A stretch of DNA of 64,000 bases from Caballeronia choica (GCF_001544535.1 NZ_FCON02000016.1:1-64000), one strand, 5' to 3'; counted from the first letter of the stretch, positions 1-13,669 are shown. Numbers and translations are program-made. The notes: generated by a model from the letters alone, not told the origin.

Positions 1-18
1 ACCCCCAAGCGCCAGCGA

Positions 19-1725
19 TCACCCCCCCGCATATTCGACGATCATCTGCACGCGCGCGACGCCATTCCACGTGTCGCTCACCAGCCGGTAGGCCACCGTC
101 GTGCGCGCCGGCAACGGATCGACGTGGTTGAACCAGATCGCGTTGAAGCGCTGGCGTCCGCGCAGCAATTGCAGTTTCAGGTGCTTGTCCTTCACGAGCG
201 CCTGCGACGCCACGTCGAATTCGCCCGAAAACACCGGCGCCGGAAATCCCTGGCCCCAGACAGCAGCATCGATCAACTCGACGAACTGCGGCGTGAAATA
301 CGCGTCTTCCAGTTCGCCATCCGTTTCCACCACCCGCGACAGCGCTTCCGCCGTCAGCCACTCGCGGCCAATCGCCTCGAACGCCGCCGTGAAGCGCGGG
401 ATGTCCGCGGTGGCGATCGTGAGGCCGGCGGCCATCGCATGGCCGCCGAACTTGACGATCATCCCCGGCTCGCGCTTCGAAATCAGGTCGACGGCGTCGC
501 GCAGGTGAAAGCCGGAAATCGAGCGCCCGGAACCCTTCGACAGCACGCCGCTGCCGTCGGCGTGCGCGAACGTGAACGACGGCCGGTGAAAGCGCTCCTT
601 CAGCCGCCCCGCGACGATCCCGATCACACCCTGATGCCAGTCCGGATTGAACAGCGTGAGCGTGGCGCGGTCGCTGGCATCGACCGACTGGAGGTCGTCG
701 AGCGCCTGTTGCTGCATGCCCGCTTCGATCTCGCGCCGCTCGCGGTTGATCGAGTCGAGCTGCTGCGCGAGTTCCCAGGCGCGGCCGATGTCGTCGGTCG
801 TCAGGCACTCGATGCCGAGCGACATGTCCGCGAGCCGTCCCGCCGCGTTCAGACGCGGTCCGAGCGCGAAGCCCATGTCGAAGCCGGACGCGACGCGCGC
901 ATCGCGCCCGGCCGCGCGAAACAGCGCCGCGACGCCGGGCTGCATGCGGCCCGCGCGAATCCGCCTCAGGCCCTGCGCGACCAGGATGCGGTTGTTCGGA
1001 TCGAGCTTCACCACATCGGCGACCGTGCCGAGCGCGACCAGGTCGAGCAGGCCGTCGAGGCGCGGCTCGGGATGCGCGTCGGTGAAGGCGTTGCGGCGGC
1101 GCAATTCCGCCCTGAGCGCGAGCAGCACGTAGAACATCACGCCGACGCCCGCGATGCACTTGCTCGGAAACGAGCAGCCCGGCTGGTTCGGATTGACGAT
1201 CGCGCGCGCGGGCGGCAACTGGTCGCCCGGCAAGTGGTGGTCGGTGACGAGCACGTCGATGCCGAGCGCGTTCGCCGCCTCGACGCCGTCGACGCTCGCG
1301 ATGCCGTTGTCCACCGTGATCAGCAGGTCGGGCTTGCCGCCGGGACGGCGCGCGGCCAGTCCGACGATCTCGGGCGTCAACCCATAGCCGTATTCGAAGC
1401 GGTTCGGCACGAGATAGTCGATCTGCGCGCCGAACATGCGCAGGCCGCGCACGGCGACGGCGCAGGCGGTCGCGCCGTCGCAATCGTAGTCGGCGACGAC
1501 CAGCATCCGGCGTTGCGCGGCGAGCGCGTCGGCCAGCACGACGGCGGCATCCTCGCAGCCTTTCAGGCCGGCGGGCGCGTGCATCTTCTTCAGTTCGGTC
1601 TCGATCTCGTCCGGCGACGACACCCCGCGCGACGCGTAAAGCCGCGCGATCACCGGATGCAGGCCGTGGCGCATCAGGACTTCTGCATCGGCGGGGGATG
1701 AGGCGCGGGTGACGATTCGGGTCAT
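19..1725 (-). CDS. recJ: Single-stranded-DNA-specific exonuclease RecJ
   Basis: A 568-residue protein with the full RecJ layout. The DHH phosphoesterase domain has DYDCDGA near residues 79-85, DNGI near 140 and TDHHLPG near 160. The DHHA1 domain follows, with a glycine-rich GGHAMAAGL motif around 430, and then the C-terminal OB-fold region. RecJ degrades single-stranded DNA 5' to 3' in the RecF recombination and mismatch-repair pathways and uses Mn2+/Mg2+ held by these Asp/His residues. The length matches the family. It lies 18 bp downstream of the RpfE-type gene on the same strand, so the two are probably co-transcribed. The stop codon is close to the window edge, but the gene is complete. 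Confidence 0.97.
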   Translation of the reverse strand: MTRIVTRASSPADAEVLMRHGLHPVIARLYASRGVSSPDEIETELKKMHAPAGLKGCEDAAVVLADALAAQRRMLVVADYDCDGATACAVAVRGLRMFGAQIDYLVPNRFEYGYGLTPEIVGLAARRPGGKPDLLITVDNGIASVDGVEAANALGIDVLVTDHHLPGDQLPPARAIVNPNQPGCSFPSKCIAGVGVMFYVLLALRAELRRRNAFTDAHPEPRLDGLLDLVALGTVADVVKLDPNNRILVAQGLRRIRAGRMQPGVAALFRAAGRDARVASGFDMGFALGPRLNAAGRLADMSLGIECLTTDDIGRAWELAQQLDSINRERREIEAGMQQQALDDLQSVDASDRATLTLFNPDWHQGVIGIVAGRLKERFHRPSFTFAHADGSGVLSKGSGRSISGFHLRDAVDLISKREPGMIVKFGGHAMAAGLTIATADIPRFTAAFEAIGREWLTAEALSRVVETDGELEDAYFTPQFVELIDAAVWGQGFPAPVFSGEFDVASQALVKDKHLKLQLLRGRQRFNAIWFNHVDPLPARTTVAYRLVSDTWNGVARVQMIVEYAGG

Positions 1726-1743
1726 GCGAAGTAAGCCGTTGAG

Positions 1744-2841
1744 TTATTCGATGAAAAGGGCCGCGATCGGGCGGCGGCGCCAGAACTTGCGCAGGCTGCC
1801 CCGCGTGACCGTGAGCATGACGGAGCCGGTATCGCTGCAAAGCGTGAAGCGCAGGGTGCCGAGCGAGCCGTCGTTCAGGGCGGCGAGGGCGGGCGCGAAC
1901 CAGTCGGCTTCGAGCTGCTGCAGCGATGCGTTCCAGCGCGCCCAGTCCTGCTCGATGAACGGCACCGAGAACGGATCGAGTTCGATGAGCGTGCGGCCTT
2001 TGTTATCCGACGCCATCAACGCGGCGAACGATGCCGGCGGCGCGTCGGGCGCGACGCCGCCGGCGAGCGCGAGGCCGCGCGTCGCGGCGGCGTCCGACAT
2101 CACGCGGGCGAACGGGCTCGTCACCGGCTGAAATGCGCCTTGTCCGTGCAGCCAGATCGAATTGACGGCGGGCAGTCCGCGCGCTTCGCGCGCTTCGTTA
2201 AGCGGATGCTCGAACCACGCCATCTGCACTTCGTTCTGGAGTTTCATCCACGCGCGCGAGCGTTCGCCGGTCTTCGCTTCGTGCGGCAGCCAGATCTCGA
2301 TGTTGCGGCCGCTCGCCCGCAATGGGGACGCACCCGTCAAGGTGCCGAGGCTCGCACCGGAGACGTACCAGCGCGTCGCATTGGGCGCCTGGACCTCGAC
2401 GCCCAGTTCCTCGATCAGCGGTTTCACGACCTGAAAGAGCGCGCGGGCTTCGTCGGCGGAAACGTCGAGCGTCGCGGGATCGATCAGCACCAGGTGATCG
2501 TGCGCGATGCGCACGTGCACGGGTTCGATGCAGGCCCAGAGCGCGGCTCCAGGCGTGCCGCCATCGGCGAGGAGCATGTAGGGCGCGAGCGGCGCATCGT
2601 CCGACGGTTTCGCGTCCGCCGATGCGCTGGCGAGGCCGAACTGGCGCGCGATCCAGCGTTCGTGAGGCAGGGTGCGCTGGAAATCCTCGCCGATCACGCG
2701 TTCGTCGAGCGTCGCGCGGGCGAGCAGCTTTTCGAGGGCCGGCGTCTCCAGGTTGTGCAGCGCGGTCGCGGCGTCCGCAGCCGAGGGCAGCGCGAAGGGG
2801 AGCAGGAGGTGGAGGTCGGGAAGCGGCATGATGGTGCGCAT
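1744..2841 (-). CDS. Conserved cytoplasmic protein, RpfE-type
   Basis: A 365-residue protein without signal peptide or membrane segments. I recognise it as the conserved Burkholderiaceae gene that sits beside recJ and lolC and is usually labelled RpfE-type regulatory protein or phosphoglycerate-mutase-like. The name rests on family and synteny memory. I see no catalytic motif of a phosphoglycerate mutase (no RHG), so a biochemical role cannot be assigned. The start is the ATG of MRTIMPLPDLHLLL; an internal ATG four codons later is possible. It is transcribed with recJ and divergently from lolC. Confidence 0.75.
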   Translation of the reverse strand: MRTIMPLPDLHLLLPFALPSAADAATALHNLETPALEKLLARATLDERVIGEDFQRTLPHERWIARQFGLASASADAKPSDDAPLAPYMLLADGGTPGAALWACIEPVHVRIAHDHLVLIDPATLDVSADEARALFQVVKPLIEELGVEVQAPNATRWYVSGASLGTLTGASPLRASGRNIEIWLPHEAKTGERSRAWMKLQNEVQMAWFEHPLNEAREARGLPAVNSIWLHGQGAFQPVTSPFARVMSDAAATRGLALAGGVAPDAPPASFAALMASDNKGRTLIELDPFSVPFIEQDWARWNASLQQLEADWFAPALAALNDGSLGTLRFTLCSDTGSVMLTVTRGSLRKFWRRRPIAALFIE

Positions 2842-2880
2842 TGTATGGCAAACTTCTTGGTTATCCGAAAACCATTCCCA

Positions 2881-2904
2881 TTAGAAACCCATTTAGAAAC
2901 CCAT
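2881..2904. repeat. Two perfect tandem copies of a 12-bp unit
   Basis: The 12-mer TTAGAAACCCAT occurs twice head to tail without a mismatch, in an AT-richer stretch between the divergent RpfE-type gene and lolC. A 10-bp perfect palindrome (TTTCCGGAAA) lies further along at 2951-2960. The position suggests a shared promoter or operator region, but no -35/-10 pair is convincing here. A regulatory role is inference only. Confidence 0.55.
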
Positions 2905-3060
2905 TAAAAAGGGTGGCCGCAATGCGTACGGAAACGTCCGAAAGAGGATATTTCCGGAAAACCCAAAGGACTCGATCGGCGCAGCTACCTTGCGGATGTG
3001 CCGGCTGAAACGCCGTCCGCTTCGCGCGCGTGGATGGAAATAAACAAACAAAGGACCCGC

Positions 3061-4314
3061 TTGAAACTACCGTACGAATGGCAGATCGGCTGGCGCTATA
3101 CGCGCGCCGGCAAACGCACGACAGGCAACGGCTTCATCTCGTTCATCGCGCTCGTTTCGATGGCTGGCATCGCGCTCGGCGTCGCGGCGTTGATCGTCGT
3201 GCTCTCGGTCATGAACGGCTTCCAGAAGGAAGTCCGCGACCGCATGCTTTCCGTGCTCTCGCACGTCGAAATCTTCTCGCCGACCGGTTCGATGCCCAAC
3301 TGGCAACTGACCGCGCAGGAAGCCCGCCGCAACCCGGAAGTGATCGGCGCCGCGCCGTACGTCGAGGCGCAGGCGCTCCTCACGCGGCAGGGTGCGGTGA
3401 GCGGGGTCGCGCTGCGCGGCGTGGAGCCGTCGCTGGAGCCGCAGGTCTCCGATATCGGCAAGGAAATGCGCGCCGGCTCGCTCACGAGCCTCGTGCCGGG
3501 CGAATTCGGCATCGTGCTCGGCGCCGACCTCGCGACCAACCTGGGCGTCACCGACGGCGACAAGATCACGCTCGTCGCACCCGAAGGCACCATCACGCCG
3601 GCCGGCATGATGCCGCGCCTGAAGCAGTTCACGGTCGTCGGCGTGTTCGAGTCGGGGCACTACGAATACGATTCGACGCTCGCGCTCATCTCGATGCAGG
3701 ACGCCGAGGCGCTGTTCCGCCTGCCCGCGCCGACCGGCGTGCGCCTCAAGCTCAAGGACATGCAGCGCGCGCCGGAAGTCGCGCACCAGCTCGCGCGCAC
3801 GCTGTCGGGCGACCTCTATATCCGCGACTGGACGCAGCAGAACAAGACCTGGTTCTCCGCTGTGCAGATCGAGAAGCGCATGATGTTCATCATCCTCACG
3901 CTGATCATCGCGGTGGCGGCGTTCAACCTGGTGTCGTCGCTGGTGATGACCGTCACCGACAAGCAGGCCGACATCGCCATCCTGCGCACGCTCGGCGCGC
4001 AGCCCGGCTCGATCATGAAGATCTTCGTGATTCAGGGCGTGACGATCGGCTTCATCGGCACGGCGATCGGCGTGACGCTCGGGTGTCTGATCGCGTGGAG
4101 CATTCCGTGGCTCGTGCCGATGATCGAGCATCTGATCGGCGTGCAGTTCCTGCCGCCGTCGGTGTACTTCATCAGCGAGCTGCCATCCGAACTCGTCCCC
4201 GCCGATGTCGCGAAGATCGGCGTCATCGCGTTTGTGTTGTCGTCGCTCGCAACGCTCTATCCGAGCTGGCGCGGCGCGAAGGTTCGTCCGGCGGAGGCCC
4301 TGCGGTATGAGTGA
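3061..4314 (+). CDS. lolC: Lipoprotein-releasing ABC transporter permease (LolC/LolE family)
   Basis: A 417-residue inner-membrane protein of the LolC/LolE/FtsX family. It has one transmembrane helix near residues 25-50, a large periplasmic domain, and three helices in the last 150 residues. Its N-terminus ([13 protein letters not shown]) is typical of LolC/E proteins. It helps release mature lipoproteins from the inner membrane to LolA. I chose the TTG at 3061 because AAAGGA lies just upstream and the family N-terminus begins there; an upstream in-frame start at 2998 would add 21 residues unlike the family. It overlaps lolD by 8 bp. Only one permease gene is present in this operon. Confidence 0.93.
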   Translation: MKLPYEWQIGWRYTRAGKRTTGNGFISFIALVSMAGIALGVAALIVVLSVMNGFQKEVRDRMLSVLSHVEIFSPTGSMPNWQLTAQEARRNPEVIGAAPYVEAQALLTRQGAVSGVALRGVEPSLEPQVSDIGKEMRAGSLTSLVPGEFGIVLGADLATNLGVTDGDKITLVAPEGTITPAGMMPRLKQFTVVGVFESGHYEYDSTLALISMQDAEALFRLPAPTGVRLKLKDMQRAPEVAHQLARTLSGDLYIRDWTQQNKTWFSAVQIEKRMMFIILTLIIAVAAFNLVSSLVMTVTDKQADIAILRTLGAQPGSIMKIFVIQGVTIGFIGTAIGVTLGCLIAWSIPWLVPMIEHLIGVQFLPPSVYFISELPSELVPADVAKIGVIAFVLSSLATLYPSWRGAKVRPAEALRYE

Positions 4315-5017
4315 TGTGAATGACAAGGACGTCGTGCTGCAGGCATCGGCGATTTCGAAGACCTTCGTGCAGGGCGGCTTCAACGTTCAGGTGCTGGACA
4401 ACGCGCAATTGCAGGTGCATCGCGGCGAGAAGCTGGCGATCGTCGGGGCGTCGGGGTCGGGCAAGAGCACGCTGCTGCACGTGCTCGGCGGGCTCGACGA
4501 GCCGAGCGCCGGCCGCGTGTCGCTGCTCGGCAAGCCGTTCACGGATCTGAAGGAGCGCGAGCGCAACGAGTTGCGCAATCGCGCGCTCGGCTTCGTGTAT
4601 CAGTTCCACCATCTGCTCGCGGAATTCACGGCGCTCGACAACGTCGCGATGCCGCTCAGGATTCGCCGCATGTCGGAGGACGATGCGCGCCGGCAGGCGA
4701 TGGACATGCTGGAGCGCGTGGGCATCGGGCATCGGGCGAAGCATCGGCCGGGCGAACTGTCGGGCGGCGAACGGCAGCGCGTCGCGATCGCGCGGGCGCT
4801 GGTCACGCATCCGGCCTGCGTGCTCGCCGACGAGCCGACGGGCAACCTCGACGGCGGCACCGCCGACACTGTGTTCAACCTGATGCTCGAACTGTCGCAG
4901 ACGCTGGAGACGAGCTTCGTGATCGTCACGCACGATCCCGATCTGGCGGCGCGCTGCGACCGCATCATGCGTCTGCGCGACGGCGTGCTGCACGAAGAGC
5001 CGCCCGTACCGGTGTAA
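4307..5017 (+). CDS. lolD: Lipoprotein-releasing system ATP-binding protein LolD
   Basis: A 236-residue ABC ATPase with Walker [10 protein letters not shown] at about 47-55, signature [15 protein letters not shown] near 150, and Walker [13 protein letters not shown] with the LolD/MacB-type glutamate-proline-threonine-glycine pattern. It drives the LolC-type permease that extracts lipoproteins from the inner membrane. The start ATG at 4307 overlaps the 3' end of lolC by 8 bp, so translational coupling is likely. An in-frame extension to 4205 would lie inside lolC and is arginine-rich shadow sequence. Confidence 0.96.
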   Translation: MSDVNDKDVVLQASAISKTFVQGGFNVQVLDNAQLQVHRGEKLAIVGASGSGKSTLLHVLGGLDEPSAGRVSLLGKPFTDLKERERNELRNRALGFVYQFHHLLAEFTALDNVAMPLRIRRMSEDDARRQAMDMLERVGIGHRAKHRPGELSGGERQRVAIARALVTHPACVLADEPTGNLDGGTADTVFNLMLELSQTLETSFVIVTHDPDLAARCDRIMRLRDGVLHEEPPVPV

Positions 5018-5025
5018 AACGCATC

Positions 5026-5814
5026 ATGTGGATCGATACGCACTGCCATCTCGATGCATCGGAATTCGACGCCGACCGCGACGAGGTCGCCGCATCGGCG
5101 CGGCGGGCGGGCGTCACGCGTATCGTGATTCCGGGCGTCGAGCGCGCGAACTTCGCGACGGTGCGCACCCTCGCGCATCGCATCGACGGGGGTGCGTATG
5201 CGCTCGGCATCCATCCGCTTTTCACGCCGCGCGCGACCGACGACGATCTGCGCGTCTTGCGCGCCGAAATCGAAGCGAGTCTCGATGATCCGCGCTTCGT
5301 GGGCATCGGCGAGATCGGCCTCGATTATTTCGTGCCGACCCTCGACGATGCGCGCCAGCAGTTCTTCTACAACGAACAATTGAAGCTCGCGCGCGAGTTC
5401 GATCTGCCGGTGATCTGCCATGTGCGCAAGTCGCAGGACAAGGTGCTCAAGGGATTGCGCGTGCACGGCGTGAAAACCGGCATCGCGCATGCGTTCAATG
5501 GCAGTTTCCAGCAGGCCGAGGCGTTCATCGCGCAGGGCATGCATCTCGGCTTCGGCGGCAATCTCACGTTCGAGCGCGCGCGGCAGATTCGTCGGCTCGC
5601 GGAGCAACTGCCGCTCGCTGCAATCGTGCTCGAAACCGATGCGCCCGATATCGCGCCTTCGTGGTGTTACAAGGGCCGCAATGCGCCGGATCAGGTCGCG
5701 GGCATCGCCAAGGTGCTGGCGGAACTGCGCGGCATCGGCGAAGAGGCGCTTTCCATAGGCACAACGGCTAACGCGCACGCCGCGCTGCCGCGGCTTGGGC
5801 TTATCTCTTCATAA
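5026..5814 (+). CDS. TatD family metal-dependent hydrolase
   Basis: A 262-residue TIM-barrel hydrolase that opens with the metal-binding motif DTHCHLD (residues 4-10). It continues with IGEIGLDYF near 100, ICHVRKSQ near 130, and ETDAPDIAP near 206. These are the metal and catalytic sites of TatD nucleases/deoxyribonucleases. It starts 8 bp after the lolD stop, so it belongs to the same transcription unit. Which TatD paralogue it is (TatD, YcfH or YjjV type) cannot be settled from this sequence, although position after the Lol genes favours the YcfH type. Confidence 0.9.
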   Translation: MWIDTHCHLDASEFDADRDEVAASARRAGVTRIVIPGVERANFATVRTLAHRIDGGAYALGIHPLFTPRATDDDLRVLRAEIEASLDDPRFVGIGEIGLDYFVPTLDDARQQFFYNEQLKLAREFDLPVICHVRKSQDKVLKGLRVHGVKTGIAHAFNGSFQQAEAFIAQGMHLGFGGNLTFERARQIRRLAEQLPLAAIVLETDAPDIAPSWCYKGRNAPDQVAGIAKVLAELRGIGEEALSIGTTANAHAALPRLGLISS

Positions 5815-5897
5815 TCGTTTGCGGGTCGAATGCGGGCACCGGATGAGGCGGTCATCCGGTGTGGATGCGCTCGCCGCGGACTTTATGAGGGGCGCGT

Positions 5898-8384
5898 GTG
5901 CGGGGTGTTCTCGTTGGCTTCGCGCTGGGCGTGTGGTGCTTGCAGCAGCAGGCCGCGTTGCCGGGGTGGATCGGTTGGGCCGTGCTGTGCGCTGGCTTCT
6001 GCGTGGCGTGCTGGTGTCGTCGCTGGCGCTGCGTTGCGTTTCCGGTCGCCGCGTTTGCTTTCGGCTTCGGCTATGCCGCATTGCGTGCCGAAATCCGCCT
6101 GCAAGCGCAACTGCCGATCGCCTACGAAACCCGCAACATTGGAGTCGCGGGATTTGTTCGCGGCCTGCCCTCGATCGGCGCGGAGGGCACGCGCTTTTTG
6201 TTCCAAGTCGAATCGAACGATGCGCGATTGCGTGACTTTCCACGCGTCGTGCGGTTGTCGTGGCTGAATATCGATGACGCGCCGCCGCCTGCGTTGCAGG
6301 CCGGCCAGCGCTGGTCGCTGACAGTGCGCCTGAAGCGGCCGCACGGCAACGCGAACTTCGGCGCGCGCGACGCGGAGGCGGCGCTCCTCGCGCGCGACAT
6401 CCGCGCGACGGGATACGTGACGGCGGCATCGAGCGCCCGGAGGCTGGCTCGCGATGCCTTCGGAATCACGCTCGCAATCGATCGATGGCGTGCGCACCTG
6501 CGCGATCGCATCGAACGGGTGCTCGGCGATGCGCCGCATCGGGGGATCGTCGTGGCGCTCGCGGTGGGCGCGCAGGACGGCGTCAGCGACGACGACTGGT
6601 CCCTCATGCGCGCCACCGGCACGAGCCATCTCGTGGCGATCTCGGGGCTGCACATCGGGTTCGTCGCGGGGCTGGCGGCGCTGCTGACGGGCTTCGTTTG
6701 GCGTCGAGCGCGATGGCGCGGCGTGCCGTTGCCGCTCTACGTGTCGGCGCCGAAAGTGTCGGCGGCCGGCGCTGCGGTGTTTGCGGCCTGCTACGCGGGT
6801 CTCGCGGGTTTCAACGTGCCCGCGCAGCGCGCATTGTGGATGCTCTGTTTCGCCGCAATCGCGTTGGTCAGCGGGCGACGGATCGCGTCGTCGCTGGTGC
6901 TGGCGTGGGCGCTTGCGCTGGTGCTTGTCGCCGATCCCTGGGCCGTCACGGCGGCCGGGTTCTGGCTGTCGTTCTGCGCGGTCGCGGCGATCCTGTATGC
7001 GATGGCGGCGTACGGGCGGCGCGCGTCGAAGTGGCGCGACTGGCGCGACGCTGGCGGCGAGGCTCACGCGGACCCGGTGCCCTACGATTCCACCGGTCGC
7101 GTGCGTGAGCCAGTGCCACAATCCGTAGACCGCCTCCGCGCCATCTTCCACCGCAAAGCCCGACGACTCCACGGCCACCTCGCATCGAGCGGCCGCGTCC
7201 AGTACGCGGTGACGATCAGCCTCGCACCGCTCACCGCCTACTGGTTTTCGCAAATCCCGCTGATCGGCCCGCTCGCGAATGCCATCGCGATTCCGTGGGT
7301 CAGCCTGCTCGTCACGCCGACGGTGCTCGCAGCCGTCCTGCTGCCCGCGCCGCTCGACGCCTTCGCCTATCGGGCCGCGCACGGCCTGCTTGCCATCATG
7401 TGCGACGCGCTCGCCTGGCTCTGCGGCCCCGCATGGGCGCTGTGGCGCCTGCCGCAGCCCGGCCCGTTCGCGCTGGCCGCGGCCGCAGTCGGCGTCGCGT
7501 GGGCGCTCGCGCCGCGTGGCTGGCCGCTGCGTTTCGCGGCGCCGCTGACGTGGCTGCCCCTCGTGCTTCCGGCGCCCAATGCGCCGGCACCGGGCGCGTT
7601 CCGACTGACGGCGCTGGACATCGGGCAGGGCTCGTCGATCGTGGTCGAGACAGCGCGCCACGCCTTGCTTTTCGACGCCGGCCCCGGACCCGAATCGACG
7701 CATGCGGGCGAGCGCATCGTCGTGCCGTATCTTTTCGCCTCGGGCACCGTGACGCTCGACTCCCTCGTCATCAGTCATTCCGATTCGGATCACGCGGGCG
7801 GCGCGCCGGCCGTATTGCAGGCGACCGACGTGCGTCAACTCCTCGCCTCGCTGCCGGCGCGAGACGCGTTGTGGCACACAGCCAGCGAGCGCCACGCGCA
7901 ATCGCTGCGCTGCGCGGCAGGCCAGCACTGGACCTGGGACGGCGTCGAGTTCTCGATGTTGTGGCCCGACCCGGGTCCGCTTGCGGTCAAGCCGAACGCG
8001 ACGTCATGCGTGCTCAAAGTGACGAGCGCGGCCGGCCGCTCCGCGCTCCTCACCGCCGACATCGAAGCCGACGTCGAGCGCACCCTGCTGCGGCGCGACG
8101 GCCAGGCGCTGAAAGCGGACGTGCTGCTCGTCCCGCATCACGGCAGCAGGACGTCATCGACCGAGCCTTTCCTCGACTCCGTCGGGCCGCTCGTCGCGGT
8201 ATTTCAGGTAGGCTATCGCAACCGTTTTCACCATCCGCATCCGACTGTCTTTGAGCGTTACCAACTGCGCGCGATCGAACTCTCGCGCAGCGACGACGAC
8301 GGCGCCGCGCGCATCGAAGTCTCGTCGTCGATCACGCTCGAACGCTACCGTCAGACGCACGCGCGCTACTGGATGAACCGGTGA
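5898..8384 (+). CDS. comEC: DNA internalization competence protein ComEC/Rec2
   Basis: An 828-residue polytopic membrane protein. It has N-terminal membrane segments, an OB-like DUF4131 region (about 60-200), the central Competence domain with the MRATGTSHLVAISGLH motif near 235-250, and a C-terminal metallo-beta-lactamase domain (about 570-828) with LDIGQGSS, SHSDSDHAGG and LLVPHHGS. ComEC forms the inner-membrane channel for single-stranded DNA uptake, and its C-terminal domain is thought to degrade the second strand. The GTG start gives a plausible hydrophobic N-terminus. A charged insert of about 65 residues interrupts the membrane region near 375-440. Confidence 0.93.
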   Translation: MRGVLVGFALGVWCLQQQAALPGWIGWAVLCAGFCVACWCRRWRCVAFPVAAFAFGFGYAALRAEIRLQAQLPIAYETRNIGVAGFVRGLPSIGAEGTRFLFQVESNDARLRDFPRVVRLSWLNIDDAPPPALQAGQRWSLTVRLKRPHGNANFGARDAEAALLARDIRATGYVTAASSARRLARDAFGITLAIDRWRAHLRDRIERVLGDAPHRGIVVALAVGAQDGVSDDDWSLMRATGTSHLVAISGLHIGFVAGLAALLTGFVWRRARWRGVPLPLYVSAPKVSAAGAAVFAACYAGLAGFNVPAQRALWMLCFAAIALVSGRRIASSLVLAWALALVLVADPWAVTAAGFWLSFCAVAAILYAMAAYGRRASKWRDWRDAGGEAHADPVPYDSTGRVREPVPQSVDRLRAIFHRKARRLHGHLASSGRVQYAVTISLAPLTAYWFSQIPLIGPLANAIAIPWVSLLVTPTVLAAVLLPAPLDAFAYRAAHGLLAIMCDALAWLCGPAWALWRLPQPGPFALAAAAVGVAWALAPRGWPLRFAAPLTWLPLVLPAPNAPAPGAFRLTALDIGQGSSIVVETARHALLFDAGPGPESTHAGERIVVPYLFASGTVTLDSLVISHSDSDHAGGAPAVLQATDVRQLLASLPARDALWHTASERHAQSLRCAAGQHWTWDGVEFSMLWPDPGPLAVKPNATSCVLKVTSAAGRSALLTADIEADVERTLLRRDGQALKADVLLVPHHGSRTSSTEPFLDSVGPLVAVFQVGYRNRFHHPHPTVFERYQLRAIELSRSDDDGAARIEVSSSITLERYRQTHARYWMNR

Positions 8385-8427
8385 CTTACCCAGAACACAA
8401 AACATAAAAGCAAGGAGCCGGCACCGC

Positions 8428-9252
8428 TTGAAGGACATCATTCATTTTTCGCACGCGAACGGTTTTCCGGCCTCGACCTACCGGACGATCTTCGCCGAAC
8501 TCGCCGACGACTACGAAATCCGCTCGGTCGAACGCTTCGGCCATGATCCGCGCTATCCGGTCACGCGCGACTGGCCGCATCTCGTGGACCAGTTGCTCGA
8601 CGACATCGGCAGCGTGCGCTACGGCGAGCGGCCGACGCAACCGAAAGTCTGGCTGGTCGGCCATTCGCTCGGCGGTTACCTGTCGCTGATGGCGGCGATG
8701 AAACGCCCGCAGTGGGTGAAGGGCGTCGTGATGCTCGATTCGCCGGTGATCGGCGGCTGGCGCAGCAGTCTCCTCGGCGTGTCGCAGTGGACGGGGCTCG
8801 ACGAGCGCCTGTCGCCCGCCGCCGCGACCAAGAACCGGCGCACGCAGTGGGCGAGCCGCGACGAAGCGTGGCGGCACTTTCATTCGAAGCCGGCGTTTGC
8901 GCGCTGGGACGAGCGCATGCTGTCCGACTACATCGATTTCGCGATTCCGCAAACGGGCGCAAACGGCGGCCGCACGCTCGCGTTCGACCGGCACGTCGAA
9001 TATCTCGTCTACCGGACCTTGCCGCGCACGATCGGCGCGCGGCTTGCGCGCGGCGTCGAGGTGCCGGTCGGGTTCATCGCGGGGACGCAATCGAAGGAGG
9101 TGCGGCAAGTGGGACTCGAACTCACGCGGCGCATCGCGGGCGAGCATTTCGAATGGATCGAGGGCAGCCATCTGTACCCGATGGAGCGGCCGATCGACAC
9201 GGCGCGCGCAGTGCAGCGAATGCTTAATGCGCTCTCGGAGTCGCTTTCGTGA
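8428..9252 (+). CDS. Alpha/beta hydrolase
   Basis: A 274-residue alpha/beta-fold hydrolase. The N-terminus HFSHANGFPAS matches the oxyanion-hole HxNG-type motif. The nucleophile elbow is GHSLGG near residues 75-80, and the catalytic His is probably in GSHLYPME near 250. No transmembrane segments are seen. The start is a TTG preceded by AAGGAG about 10 bp upstream. It sits 43 bp after comEC on the same strand and before the pyrG promoter. The substrate is unknown. Confidence 0.88.
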   Translation: MKDIIHFSHANGFPASTYRTIFAELADDYEIRSVERFGHDPRYPVTRDWPHLVDQLLDDIGSVRYGERPTQPKVWLVGHSLGGYLSLMAAMKRPQWVKGVVMLDSPVIGGWRSSLLGVSQWTGLDERLSPAAATKNRRTQWASRDEAWRHFHSKPAFARWDERMLSDYIDFAIPQTGANGGRTLAFDRHVEYLVYRTLPRTIGARLARGVEVPVGFIAGTQSKEVRQVGLELTRRIAGEHFEWIEGSHLYPMERPIDTARAVQRMLNALSESLS

Positions 9253-11906
<2,654 letters not shown>

Positions 11907-11997
11907 TGCATCAAAGCGGGCGTCCCCTTCACATGGCGGACGTCCGCTTCACATAAAGTGCTGCAGCAAGCGGCGCGTCAAAATGGGGGAGAACGCA

Positions 11998-12228
11998 GTG
12001 GCGAAGGGTTGCATCATCGCGAACGTGGAAATGACGAACCCCGATCAACATGCCGCGTATCGCGCGCTAAGCGAGACGCAAGGCATTTCCCGTGCGCGCA
12101 CCGTCGTCATCGAATTTCCCTCCTCCGATGCAGCAAAGACGTTCTATCATTCCGCCGAATACGAAATCGCGCGAAACGAGCGCGCGTACGCGGCGCAGAT
12201 GAACCTGATGGTAGTCGAAGGAGTCTGA
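11998..12228 (+). CDS. DUF1330 family protein, internally shortened
   Basis: A 76-residue protein starting VAKGCIIANVEMTNPDQ and ending MNLMVVEGV. Both ends match the DUF1330 fold (ferredoxin-like dimer, about 95 residues). The usual middle part, a beta hairpin with an RGG-type motif, is missing: helix 1 (AYRALSETQ) runs almost directly into the second strand (RARTVVIEFPSS). About 20 residues appear lost in frame, without a frameshift or stop. I chose GTG 11998 because GGGGAG lies 7 bp upstream; ATG 11983 in the same frame is the alternative. It lies between kdsA and eno, where related genomes also carry this gene. Function is unknown. Confidence 0.72.
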   Translation: MAKGCIIANVEMTNPDQHAAYRALSETQGISRARTVVIEFPSSDAAKTFYHSAEYEIARNERAYAAQMNLMVVEGV

Positions 12229-12288
12229 ACGGTCGGCCTGTGTCATTTGAGGGTTCAGGCGACCGTTTCCTTCGAAAATCTTAAGTGA

Positions 12289-13629
<1,341 letters not shown>

Positions 13630-13669
13630 AGTTTTTAGCCGAATTGGACGTTAGTTAATTTTTCAGCCC

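Noticed and set aside
124-1701. Long plus-strand open frame opposite recJ
   Set aside because: It mirrors the recJ coding strand, is rich in Arg and Ala, and has no domain. GC-rich third positions keep such frames open. The same holds for the long opposite frames over lolC, pyrG, mutS, hslO, yejA and yejF.
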